Shown: positions 7,259 through 14,848, counted from the stretch's first letter. The stretch: 19,536 nucleotides of DNA from JBBAEA01 sp041656175 (GCA_041656175.1 JBBAEA010000060.1:1-19536); one strand, 5' to 3'. Notes: a model not told the origin generated them from the letters alone. Numbers and translations: made by a program.

Positions 7259-10200
7259 CTATGAAACGCTACTCGGGTCATAGTCGAAGTCGGGGATCGC
7301 CGATTTTAGCTTGAGAATTTCGGCTAAGCAGATGAGACCAGGCATAATGAGGACGGTGCCCAAGAAGCAGAAGGATATGCCAATGATCGAGAGCTGGCCC
7401 ATGGTGTTTAGACCCATGTGCTGGCTCAAAACCATGGAGCCAAAGCCCACCATCGTTGTGGCCGATGACATGAAAACCGCGCCTCCCACTTCGCGTAGTG
7501 CCACAAACACGGAGCCGCGACCAAGACTTCGGTATCGTTGGTAAAGGTAGATGGAACCATCGATGCCGATGCCCAAAATAACGGGCAGTACCACCATGTT
7601 GAAGATGCCGAGTTTGAGGTCAAAGAGTATCATCGTCAAAATAGTTAAAACGATGGAGCTGAGTAGCGGCGTGGTAATGATGAAGGTGGCAGCAAAACAA
7701 CGCTGTTGAATAAAGACGATGAGCAGCACTAGTGCCATGGCGATGAAGGCGATGCGCACGCCGTCACTTTGAACTAGGCGCAGGATGTCGGAGTAGACGA
7801 AGGCGCCTGTTGCTGCGACAAGCTCTTTTCCCTCAACACGTATAGAGCGGATTTCGTCGGTGAACATGTGGGCTTGGTAGCCATTGTATGTGCTCGTCAA
7901 TTGGTAAGCTAGAGCGATGTTGCCAAAACTAAAGTCGACGCCGCTATCGGGGCGCGGTGGGAGCGGGGAGACGCCGCTTTCTTTGAATTGTAGTTTCACC
8001 CAAAGGGGAAGATCGTCGATGTTAACGGGCTGCGTAACTAGGTAGGGGCGGAGTTGAGCGATTTTTTCTTTCTCGTTTTTGGGCAAAAAACGGATATTGC
8101 GATCGGATGTGCGCTCCGCGATCTTTGCGATGATCCCCAATCGCTTTTCTTGCTCAAGCGCGGTGGTAGGCATGAAACTAAATATGCTCGCCGTCGCTTT
8201 GATGGTGTCGAGACGATCGGAGTCGCGCGTTTCGGGTAGCGCATCGAGTGCCCAATGCGGGAGTAAGCTGGCTAAGCGGTTCATATGCTTAAACGCCGCC
8301 CACTCAATGCTTTGCTCCAAAGTTTCGCTTAAGAGCTGCTCGCTTAGACTTCGGCTAAAATTCGGGTAGCGTAGAACCATCGCCTTGGATAGCCCCACAA
8401 CTTTGCTACTCTCGGCGCTATATCGCGAACCAAGCGGTAGCGCGGAATGTAGCGCATAAGGAAGCGTTTTAAGCGCAATGTCACTTACTATGAGCGATTG
8501 GTAACGCTCAAGATAGGGGAGAGTCGGCCTGAACGCGTCGGTTATTTGTTGCGTCGTATGCGGCATGAATGTGGAAAGACGTCGAATTTGATAAAATGCA
8601 TTATCCCCATGGCGCCGATCCAATTGCATCTGGAAAGCAGCGACCTGCTCGGTGTTGTCAAATAAGATTACGGCAGGGGAGGCATGGCGCGTAGCTGCGG
8701 CGGCTGCTTTGTAGCGACTTTGGCTTTGAGAGTCAGCACTGGCTTTGAGCTGGAGACGATAGAAGTTCTCCTCAAACTGAACTTCGGGGATCTGCGAAAC
8801 TCCGTAGCCAACCAAAACAAGCATCGCCACCAATACCCCAAGCGCGATCAGTCTGTTTCGTCGTGTAGACTCAACGAGCGCTCTCCGCTTCGATTCGCGG
8901 CGACGCACTTTTGAGGGAAGCAGGCGTTCCATTAAAATAACCGTCGCTGGCATCACCGCGATCATAGTCAAAAACGCGATAAAGACGCCGACTCCCGCTA
9001 CTAGCCCAAACTGGCTAAAGCCATGGAAACCCGACAATAGAAGCGTGAAAAACGTCGCCATCGTCGTTAGGGTGCCAAAAAATATCGGCGTCCCCGTCTC
9101 GCGCATCGCGATGGACATCGCCTCATTTGTGGCTCTGCCCAAGCGCCGCTCCTGCTCAAAACGCACATACAGATGTATTCCGTAGTCAATACCTAAACCG
9201 AGCAATATCGCGAAAATAAAAGCAGTAATAAGGTTGAGATAGCCAATGGTAACGAAGGTTAGCGCTAGCGTCCAAAGGGTTCCCATAATGAGTGGCAACA
9301 AGATCCGAAGCCCCACGCGTATGCTTCTAAAAAAGATGCAAAGTAGCAGGAAAATGTTGAAAATCGTCAAACCCACTGAGCGAATAATGTCGTTAATGAT
9401 GGCTTTGTACTCATTTTGCATATCCTTGAGGGCGCCGCCGTAATCAATGATTAAAGCGCTGTGGTAGCTTTGGGGCTTTAGCGTATCGGCTAGCGCGGAT
9501 ATTTCCTTGACGTGCGCCTGTATGGTGCGAAGCCCCGTCGCCGCGTCTTTAAAGCGCAACTCTAGCCTCAGCATCCACGCTCCGTCGGCAAGCTGGTAGA
9601 GCGGAAATTCACGAAATTGCGAGAGTTCCGATGCCTCGTAGCGCTCCAAGAGCTGCTCCTTTAAGCCCACAAGCTCTTGATTCTTCCCCTCGCCGCCCTC
9701 CCCCGCGCCTATTTTCTCCAAACTCGGCACCAAATCATCGCACTCCCCCTCCTCGCTCGCCACGATCAAACACGACTTGTACTCGCCGCTCATTTGTCGC
9801 GCTTTGGTAAGCGCACGGTCTATCTCCTCGTACGCCCGCTCAAGTTCATGCGTTGGCGCATAGAGAAGCGCGTTTTTTTCAAAAAACGCCTTGTCATTGT
9901 GAAACTGCACGCTTCCCACAATGTCCATCGCCTCCAAGGCCTTCACAAAATCGCGCCCAAAGGCAATCAGCGCGTTATCGCACCAGCTCTCAGCTGAGGG
10001 GGGCTGCTCGCTGAATAAATCACGCCCCTCGCGCGTAAATTCTTCGACACAGTCGCGGTAACTTTGTGTTTCTTTGTATGCGGGCGAAAGCTCAAGATCG
10101 GGCGTCTCTAGAATGATTTGCAAGGTCGATATGCTTCCCACTCGCTCCGAAATCTTGAAGGTGTCTGCAACGCTGCGCGCGTCCTCCGGCATTAAGTCCT

Positions 10201-10354
10201 TTAAATCGCTTCGCACGTCGAAGCGTGTCGCGAGCACGAATGCGGAAAGCACCGTCAATACTAGGGCTGTTAGCACAAAGATGAGCGGTCTGCGTAGCAC
10301 AACTCGCGATAAATGCTCGAAAATAAACTCTGTTCTCTTTATTAACAAACCCAT
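7259..10354 (-). CDS. RND superfamily (MMPL/HpnN-like) exporter
   Basis: 1031 aa inner-membrane exporter. The frame is open to a GTG at 10411, but ATG 10354 behind GGGGGAGGAGGAA is clearly the better start. It has the twofold RND layout. TM1 (about 24-42) is followed by a large periplasmic loop beginning FDVRSDLKDLMPED, then a TM block at about 325-490 holding GLGIDYGIHLYVRF. The second half has TM7 at about 505-525, another periplasmic loop, and a last TM block at about 855-1010 with the matching GIGIDGSIYLYQRY. The GxGIDYG/GxGIDGS pair with its buried Asp is typical of MMPL/HpnN-like proteins and is presumed to be part of the proton pathway. The family exports lipids, hopanoids or other hydrophobic molecules; the substrate cannot be read here. 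No membrane-fusion or outer-membrane partner is adjacent. Confidence 0.88.
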   Translation of the reverse strand: MGLLIKRTEFIFEHLSRVVLRRPLIFVLTALVLTVLSAFVLATRFDVRSDLKDLMPEDARSVADTFKISERVGSISTLQIILETPDLELSPAYKETQSYRDCVEEFTREGRDLFSEQPPSAESWCDNALIAFGRDFVKALEAMDIVGSVQFHNDKAFFEKNALLYAPTHELERAYEEIDRALTKARQMSGEYKSCLIVASEEGECDDLVPSLEKIGAGEGGEGKNQELVGLKEQLLERYEASELSQFREFPLYQLADGAWMLRLELRFKDAATGLRTIQAHVKEISALADTLKPQSYHSALIIDYGGALKDMQNEYKAIINDIIRSVGLTIFNIFLLLCIFFRSIRVGLRILLPLIMGTLWTLALTFVTIGYLNLITAFIFAILLGLGIDYGIHLYVRFEQERRLGRATNEAMSIAMRETGTPIFFGTLTTMATFFTLLLSGFHGFSQFGLVAGVGVFIAFLTMIAVMPATVILMERLLPSKVRRRESKRRALVESTRRNRLIALGVLVAMLVLVGYGVSQIPEVQFEENFYRLQLKASADSQSQSRYKAAAAATRHASPAVILFDNTEQVAAFQMQLDRRHGDNAFYQIRRLSTFMPHTTQQITDAFRPTLPYLERYQSLIVSDIALKTLPYALHSALPLGSRYSAESSKVVGLSKAMVLRYPNFSRSLSEQLLSETLEQSIEWAAFKHMNRLASLLPHWALDALPETRDSDRLDTIKATASIFSFMPTTALEQEKRLGIIAKIAERTSDRNIRFLPKNEKEKIAQLRPYLVTQPVNIDDLPLWVKLQFKESGVSPLPPRPDSGVDFSFGNIALAYQLTSTYNGYQAHMFTDEIRSIRVEGKELVAATGAFVYSDILRLVQSDGVRIAFIAMALVLLIVFIQQRCFAATFIITTPLLSSIVLTILTMILFDLKLGIFNMVVLPVILGIGIDGSIYLYQRYRSLGRGSVFVALREVGGAVFMSSATTMVGFGSMVLSQHMGLNTMGQLSIIGISFCFLGTVLIMPGLICLAEILKLKSAIPDFDYDPSSVS

Positions 10355-10356
10355 TT

Positions 10357-10367
10357 CCTCCTCCCCC
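10357..10367 (-). promoter_or_regulatory. Strong ribosome binding site fixing the RND start
   Basis: On the minus strand GGGGGAGGAGG ends two bases before ATG 10354, with a GGAG core six bases away. The upstream GTG at 10411 has nothing comparable, so the shorter protein is preferred. Confidence 0.75.
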
Positions 10368-10510
10368 GCTGCCATATCCATAAGCAAAATCGCCCTATTT
10401 GGCAACTTCACACAGGTAATTGCAATGATTGCCCAAAATCCGCAAATCTACTATGCTACGACTCGCGGCAGTTTGCGTAGTCGCGCTGCAAAACCTTGGT
10501 TTTATGGGGT

Positions 10511-10602
10511 GGGGGAAGTCTCCCCCTACGCGGCTGTGGCTTACGCCATGCGCCGCTACCCCCTCTGCGGGGCCTCAAACGCCGGCCCCGCAACGCCCTG
10601 GC
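10511..10602. repeat. G-run hairpin repeat (modular family), long copy
   Basis: GGGGGA, loop AGTC, TCCCCC (10511-10526) is followed by TACGCGGCTGTGG. The next unit is an imperfect hairpin around TGGC-TTAC-GCCA. Then comes TACCCCCTCTGCGGGG with the stem GCGGGGCC (10567-10574) and GGCCCCGC (10584-10591), loop TCAAACGCC. It shares its first module with 1723-1742 and its last module with 26-57, where the same stem has a three-base loop. Confidence 0.7.
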
Positions 10603-10641
10603 TCGCCTTTTGCCTATAAGCTCGTTTTTCCCAAGTACCGA

Positions 10642-10784
10642 GGGGGTAGCCTAGGATCGCCGAGAAAAATGCACAATGAACGCATTTTGTGCGCTGGTTC
10701 GACGAATAGTCGAAACAGAGCACAAAATTTCTGCGTGAATTGTGTATTTTATGAGGAAGCCTAGGCGAGGGGGAAACTTCCCCC
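10642..10784. repeat. Structured interspersed repeat, copy 2
   Basis: Same architecture as 2060-2207. It opens with GGGGGTAGC. The basal stem is GCCTAGG (10649-10655) with CCTAGGC (10760-10766). The middle stem is 10666-10683 with 10733-10750 (16 pairs, one 2x2 internal loop). A bulge TTCT (10729-10732) leads to the apical stem 10684-10703 with 10709-10728 and the loop GAATA. A terminal hairpin GGGGGA-AACT-TCCCCC-type sits at 10769-10784. It ends 77 bases before the zinc-ribbon gene. Paired changes relative to copy 1: 10694-10718 C-G for T-A, 10702-10710 A-T for G-C, and three pairs of the basal stem. Confidence 0.75.
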
Positions 10785-10861
10785 TAAAAAGCTTTTAGAA
10801 TATTGGTACAGGGCGAATGTAGAATTTTTTACAGCATCAATAATGTAGAGGGTGCAGTTTT

Positions 10862-11881
10862 ATGATTGTTCAATGCGATAAATGTTCGCGTAGTTACAAG
10901 TTGAATGCGGATAAGCTGCCGGCGCAGGGTGGTCGGATTGCGTGTCCGGAGTGTAAGAATGTGTTTTTTGTGGCGCCGCGCCAGGAGAGTTTTGAGCTGC
11001 CCAAGGCGGTGGAGAAGCCGGTGTTGAGCGGCGAGGATATGTCGGAATGTACGTGGAAGCTGCGTTTGGCGGGGCTGACGTATGCGTTTCAGGGGCTTGA
11101 GAATCTGCATGATTGGCTGCTAGCGCGTAGCAGTTTGGAGGGGGTCAAGATTGCGAAGGATGATGATGATTGGGGGGAACTTGGCGATTATCCTGGGGTG
11201 ATGACGACGGAGTTGATAACGAAGTTTTTTCCGCTTGGTGATGTGCCGACGTCCAAGAGCGGTGAGGAGCTGGAGAAGCCTGCGAGCATCGCGCCGACAA
11301 GTGAAAAGCTCCTATCGAGCGATATTCCGTCTACGCAGATGTCGGTGATAACGGCTAAAAAACTTGCCAAGCCTCGCTCTGCTCGCCAATCGACGCAAAA
11401 AAAAGCAGAGATGTCGCAGGGCTTTAAGATTTTTCTAGTCCTTGTGCTCGGCTTGCTTATCTGCGTTGGGGTGCTGTATTGGGGCGGTATTATTAGCATA
11501 GATAAGTTTTTGCCACCAAGCAGTAAAGAGTTTGTGCTTGAAACTCCCGTAAAGGCGCTGCCCAAGGGCGAGCCTGAGGCACAGGCGCCGAGCGAGCTTG
11601 ATGAGGCTGCGCAGCCAGCGCCAGTGCAGATAAAACCCAGTTTAAGTCCCGAGGAGCTGGAGGCGATTGAGCGCGAGGCTTACGAGAAGCAGCTTGCCCT
11701 TGTGGAGCAGCATATTAAGCAACGTCGGTGGCCAGAAGCGCGCGCGGTTGTTGAGAATCTTTTGCTTCAGCACGCGGACGATAGGGCGGTAAACGAGCTT
11801 GCGCTAAAGATTTACCGCGCTCTGAATTTAAACGATGATGCGGAACGGATTCGCAAGCTACTAGCGACGTTGCCAAAGTAG
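10862..11881 (+). CDS. MJ0042-type zinc-ribbon membrane protein with C-terminal TPR-like region
   Basis: 339 aa. The N-terminal zinc ribbon has C5-x2-C8 and C28-x2-C31 in the layout MIVQCDKCSRSYKL...GGRIACPECKNVFF, typical of MJ0042/zinc_ribbon_4 proteins common in Myxococcota. A small domain follows at about 62-112 (WKLRLAGLTYAFQGLENLHDWL, then W104 and GDYPG) that resembles the GYF-like or DNA-gating modules paired with this ribbon. A charged linker leads to one transmembrane segment (about 189-209), a Pro-rich stretch, and a helical TPR-like tail (about 262-339). Topology would put the ribbon in the cytoplasm and the TPR-like tail outside. The RBS is GAGGGTG about eight bases before ATG. 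A partner is not evident; some relatives act in motility or envelope complexes, which is only a loose parallel. Confidence 0.75.
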   Translation: MIVQCDKCSRSYKLNADKLPAQGGRIACPECKNVFFVAPRQESFELPKAVEKPVLSGEDMSECTWKLRLAGLTYAFQGLENLHDWLLARSSLEGVKIAKDDDDWGELGDYPGVMTTELITKFFPLGDVPTSKSGEELEKPASIAPTSEKLLSSDIPSTQMSVITAKKLAKPRSARQSTQKKAEMSQGFKIFLVLVLGLLICVGVLYWGGIISIDKFLPPSSKEFVLETPVKALPKGEPEAQAPSELDEAAQPAPVQIKPSLSPEELEAIEREAYEKQLALVEQHIKQRRWPEARAVVENLLLQHADDRAVNELALKIYRALNLNDDAERIRKLLATLPK

Positions 11882-11904
11882 GGCGAGTTTTTCGCGTAGC
11901 GATT

Positions 11905-11941
11905 GGCGCAAGGGCTAGCCTAGCGGCTAGGTTTTTGCGCC
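11905..11941. terminator. Hairpin between convergent genes, probable terminator
   Basis: Outer stem GGCGCAA (11905-11911) with TTGCGCC (11935-11941). Inner stem CTAGCC (11915-11920), loop TAGC, GGCTAG (11925-11930). It lies between the convergent zinc-ribbon and SprT-like genes. A TTTTT run sits within the 3' arm rather than after it, so it is not a textbook intrinsic terminator. Confidence 0.5.
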
Positions 11942-11993
11942 TAGGATTTAAGCGGGTATTTCTTAATAGCAGTGATTCACGGCAGCTTTAGCG

Positions 11994-12899
11994 CTATGGT
12001 TCGCTGTGTATTTCGCTTAAGCGCGACAGAATGTTCTCAATTTCGCGGTGGTTTGGGAAGCGCGCTTCGTCGCGTTTAAACTGCGGTGTATGGGTGTGGG
12101 CGCGACCATTTTGTTTTTTTATGCCGTGCACGATATGCAGCATTTCGTGGAATAAAACGAATTTTAGTGCAGCTCGAGGCGTTTTTGGGTGTTTAAGTAC
12201 GGGGGATAGACTGATGTAGTCGTGTGAAAAGTTGTAGCGACCTAGTTGTCTGTATGCGTGTCTTTGAGCCCAAACTATGCGTGGTTTTTGTAGTTTTTTT
12301 TGGAAAAACTCTGCGTTAATTTCATCGAAGAGCTCGTTGAGCAAATCTTGTTCTTGCGGATTTTGTGGTGGCAGTGAGCGGTAAACTTCGAGCAGAGCTA
12401 GGAATTCGGGCGTTTTTGAGTATTCTTCGAAAGCTCTTGCTGCTTTTGGCCTTCCTGTTACGAGGTGCTCGACGAGTTTTTCCCATACTTCGTACGGTGC
12501 CCTATGTGCGGCAAAGTTAAGTGAAAGCTGGGGGTGGTGCTTCGTTCCCTCTTTTTTCCATAGCGTTTTATTGAGGCAGAACGTAACGTTGTATCGCATT
12601 GGCGCCTCTTCAAAATGCTTTAACGCTCTGTTTATATGGCTAAATGCCAAATAAAATGCGTTAAAGTTGCTATCATTTTCGTTTAAGCACAATAATGCTT
12701 TCAATATTCTTTGTGATGGTATTTTAAAGCTCTCAATGCTGCTGCGCTGAATTTTGATATCTCTTAATATGCTGTCGACGTTTCGTTTAATTGAGTTTTT
12801 AACGATATGGTCTTGTTCATCGTCTCGAGTTGCGGAGTTCCAGAGCAGTTTATTTATTTCCTCCCAATATCTATTTATATTATTGATGCTATAAGACAT
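11994..12899 (-). CDS. SprT-like zinc metalloprotease-domain protein
   Basis: 301 aa. The C-terminal half (about 185-290) has the SprT-like fold signature. It starts with LLNELFDEINAEFF, then IVWAQRHAYRQLGRY, ISLSP and the zinc-binding HEMLH (251-255, catalytic E252). A third His ligand is probable in THTPQFKRDE (H270). SprT/Spartan-type proteases cut DNA-crosslinked or other proteins in eukaryotes; bacterial members are poorly defined. The N-terminal 170 residues match nothing I recognise and are encoded by visibly AT-rich DNA (about 12590-12899), unlike the C-terminal part, so the N-terminus may have a separate origin. The start ATG at 12899 has no clear Shine-Dalgarno. It follows the pseudokinase gene by 45 bases on the same strand and may be its functional partner. 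Confidence 0.8.
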   Translation of the reverse strand: MSYSINNINRYWEEINKLLWNSATRDDEQDHIVKNSIKRNVDSILRDIKIQRSSIESFKIPSQRILKALLCLNENDSNFNAFYLAFSHINRALKHFEEAPMRYNVTFCLNKTLWKKEGTKHHPQLSLNFAAHRAPYEVWEKLVEHLVTGRPKAARAFEEYSKTPEFLALLEVYRSLPPQNPQEQDLLNELFDEINAEFFQKKLQKPRIVWAQRHAYRQLGRYNFSHDYISLSPVLKHPKTPRAALKFVLFHEMLHIVHGIKKQNGRAHTHTPQFKRDEARFPNHREIENILSRLSEIHSEP

Positions 12900-12944
12900 A
12901 ATTTTGCCAACCGTGGTAAAAAATTATTACTAAGTCTAGGGTTT

Positions 12945-13871
12945 TTAGGACCCTTTGTGCATCCATACAACGTCGATGGTTTCAGTCTCTCGTATGGATT
13001 TTGGTCTTTGGCTCGAAACAGGCGTTTGCAGTGAAGGTCTTGGATGCGGGCTTTTATTGAGTTCGAGCAGGTTCTCGAAGTCGTGTAAAAATTCGATAGC
13101 CGACGAGTATCGCTGCTCGTCGTTTCGCGTAGCTCTTAAGATGAGCGGCATGATCGAGGCGATTCTTGCTCTGTAAGGGGGGAGCGGCGCGTTGGGGCGA
13201 GTGGAGCCAGTGATGAGGTATAGCAACATTTTGCCGAGTTCAAAGACGTCGCTTGCCGGGTTAGCGTTGAGTACGCTATCGTGCAAATATGCGTTAATAA
13301 CGCCCGTGACTTTGACGGAGTAGGGGTCGTCACTGGTTCTGAGAATGAGTACGTTCTCCGGGCTGATGTGGGGGAGTAGCAGCTTATTATGGTGTAGCTG
13401 CGCCATCGCTTGGAGGATCTGGTGGATGATGTGCATGAGAGAGACTTCATCGATCCCGTTAAATGGCGCTTCTTTGGATAGGCGGTATGAGCGAGTATCC
13501 TCGATCGACACGCCTGTAAAATTTTGGTCGTTGAAGGACTCGTATACGGCTAGCAGGGAGGGATGATTAATGGCGGCGAGTCGGGCGGCGCACTGTGTTA
13601 GCCTTTGGACGACGTCGTTATTTTTGGCATACTGTGGCGCAAGCAGGTAGAGCTGCGCGCGGCGATCCATAGGCTTTTGTAGCGCTTCATAGTGTGTAAG
13701 TCGCTCATCGAAATATAAAGTGTCGATGGGAACGTATTTTCCAGCGACGAGCTGCCCAATATAGTTGGCAGGATCCCTACGGAAGTTATCACTAACAAGA
13801 TAAGCATCATCGCACTGACAACGAGCGCCAAGTTTTGCGCCAGTCAGCGAGCAAACAGGACAAAGTGGCAT
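12945..13871 (-). CDS. Zinc-ribbon protein with degenerate protein-kinase fold (pseudokinase)
   Basis: 308 aa. An N-terminal C4-x2-C7 and C18-x-C20 pair suggests a small zinc ribbon. Residues about 38-270 follow the outline of a Hanks kinase: NHPSLLAVYES (lobe boundary), MHIIHQILQAMAQLHHNKLLLPHISPENVLIL (catalytic-loop region), then VKVTGVINAY, ASDVFELGKMLLYLITG and a final helical part. The catalytic machinery is gone. HRDLKPEN is LPHISPEN (catalytic Asp to H168, Lys to S170, Asn173 kept), DFG is G-V-I (190-192), and no VAIK lysine is evident. It should therefore bind partners or nucleotides rather than phosphorylate. There is no transmembrane segment and the C-terminus is Pro-rich. The SprT-like gene lies 45 bases downstream. 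The start follows GGGGG four bases upstream. A different non-kinase fold is unlikely given the order of motifs. Confidence 0.75.
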   Translation of the reverse strand: MPLCPVCSLTGAKLGARCQCDDAYLVSDNFRRDPANYIGQLVAGKYVPIDTLYFDERLTHYEALQKPMDRRAQLYLLAPQYAKNNDVVQRLTQCAARLAAINHPSLLAVYESFNDQNFTGVSIEDTRSYRLSKEAPFNGIDEVSLMHIIHQILQAMAQLHHNKLLLPHISPENVLILRTSDDPYSVKVTGVINAYLHDSVLNANPASDVFELGKMLLYLITGSTRPNAPLPPYRARIASIMPLILRATRNDEQRYSSAIEFLHDFENLLELNKSPHPRPSLQTPVSSQRPKSIRETETIDVVWMHKGS

Positions 13872-14011
13872 ATAACCCCCAAAACGAAAGATGGCGCGAA
13901 TTGGACAAGGCGCTCTTCTCTATATAAGTCGTAAACACAATCTCGCCTTTGTCTATAAGGCTGGAGTGAATTTTGACGCTAATAGCCACGAAATAGAGAA
14001 GAAAATACTCC

Positions 14012-14053
14012 AAAAAAAACGAAAGCGAGAATCGAATTTCATCCATTCTCGCC
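14012..14053 (-). terminator. Intrinsic terminator of rpsU
   Basis: On the minus strand GCGAGAAT, a 12-base loop, ATTCTCGC, then TTTCG and eight T's. It starts 18 bases after the rpsU stop, so rpsU is a single-gene unit separate from the downstream pseudokinase. Confidence 0.9.
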
Positions 14054-14070
14054 TGTTAGGGTCTATTGAC

Positions 14071-14301
14071 TTAAGAAACGAATCTTGGCCTACGACGCGC
14101 CTCTTTTCGGCGTCGTCTAGCCGCTTCTTTTTGTTTACGCTTTTTTACAATACTTGGTTTTTCGTAATGTCTTCGTCTTTTAAGTTCTTTCATGACGCCT
14201 TCACGGGCCATGTGGCGCTTCAACTGATTGATCGCGCGATTGAGGTTTGATCCTTCTACAGCAACTTGCAGTGGACCGAGTTCCCTCATTTTGCTTTCCA
14301 T
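14071..14301 (-). CDS. rpsU: 30S ribosomal protein S21
   Basis: 76 aa, basic. S21 is a small-subunit protein that helps 30S ribosomes engage mRNA. Hallmarks: a short N-terminus MESKMRELGPLQVAVEGSNL, the helical core NRAINQLKRHMAREGVMKEL, then KRRRHYEKPS and a very Arg/Lys-rich tail, all at normal family length. ATG 14301 has a canonical AAGGAG about seven bases upstream. The frame stays open upstream to 14727 only because it runs through the TTTCGTG repeat array, and that extension should be ignored. The gene has its own promoter (14379-14408) and terminator (14012-14053). Confidence 0.97.
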   Translation of the reverse strand: MESKMRELGPLQVAVEGSNLNRAINQLKRHMAREGVMKELKRRRHYEKPSIVKKRKQKEAARRRRKEARRRPRFVS

Positions 14302-14378
14302 AAAATTCTCCTTATGCGTGAGGGGGTTAACGAAACTTGCGATAGATTGGCCAAGACACGCCAAAAGCAAGCCACAGC

Positions 14379-14408
14379 ATTCTATATTAAAGCCGTGTTT
14401 ACTGTCAA
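14379..14408 (-). promoter_or_regulatory. sigma70 promoter of rpsU
   Basis: On the minus strand -35 TTGACA (14403-14408), 18-base spacer, -10 TAGAAT (14379-14384). The overlapping TATAGA gives a 16-base spacer. The predicted leader is about 70 bases. It lies just inside the end of the repeat array, so the array is upstream of transcription. Confidence 0.75.
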
Positions 14409-14435
14409 GCAAAATCGGGTTTATAGGGCAGACTC

Positions 14436-14848
14436 GACTTGATTTGTTAAGGTCTTTCGTGCCTTTTTTGCCTTTCGTGTCTTTAAATGATGAACCACGA
14501 AAAACACGAAAACACACGAAAAGCTCTTTCTTTTTTATTCTTACAGAACCGACTTGATTTGTTAAGGTCTTTCGTGCCTTTCGTGTCTTTAAATGGTGAA
14601 CCACAAAAAACACGAAAAACACGAAAAGCTCTTTTTTTTTGGTCTTACAGACCCTACTTGATTTGTTATGGTCTTTCGTGCCTTTCGTGTCTTTGAATTT
14701 TAAACCACGAAAAACACGAAAACACACGAAAAGCTCTTTCTTTTTTATTCTTACAGAACCGACTTGATTTGTTATGGTCTTTCGTGCCTTTCGTGTCTTT
14801 GAATTTTAAACCACGAAAAACACGAAAACACACGAAAAACACGAAAAA
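14436..14848. repeat. Four tandem TTTCGTG/CACGAAA inverted-repeat units
   Basis: Units start at 14436, 14551, 14655 and 14761 (115, 104, 106 and about 88 bases; the last is partial). Each has GACTTGATTTGTTA, then TTTCGTG-rich DNA, a short AT loop, CACGAAA-rich DNA that pairs with it, and a C/T tract with TTCTTACAGAACC. Unit 1 carries an extra nine bases. TTTCGTG-type repeats of this kind are widespread in environmental bacterial genomes. There are no spacers of equal size, so this is not a CRISPR. The translated frame across it is low-complexity and spurious. Confidence 0.85.

Larger units (their letters stand above)
10368..10861. other. Repeat-filled divergent spacer
   Basis: Nearly 500 bases between the divergently transcribed RND exporter and zinc-ribbon gene. 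It holds a G-run modular repeat (10511-10602) and structured repeat copy 2 (10642-10784). Promoters for both flanking genes should lie here, but I see no convincing -35/-10 pair. The open frames on plus (10074-10619, 10429-10764) cross the repeats or lie antisense to the exporter and look spurious. Confidence 0.65.

Noticed and set aside
10355..10411. Longer RND exporter starting at GTG 10411
   Set aside because: No RBS at 10411, whereas ATG 10354 has GGAGGAGG just upstream and gives the usual short N-terminus before TM1.
10694..10716. T-arm-like GGTTCGA suggesting a tRNA
   Set aside because: The segment pairs as part of a long hairpin shared with 2103-2147; no acceptor, D or anticodon arms can be drawn.
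14302..14727. Upstream extension of the S21 reading frame
   Set aside because: It is a translation of the tandem TTTCGTG repeats; the ATG at 14301 has a perfect RBS, correct family length and a promoter between it and the repeats.
14436..14848. CRISPR array
   Set aside because: Units are 104-115 bases of near-identical foldback DNA with no unique spacers and no cas genes nearby.
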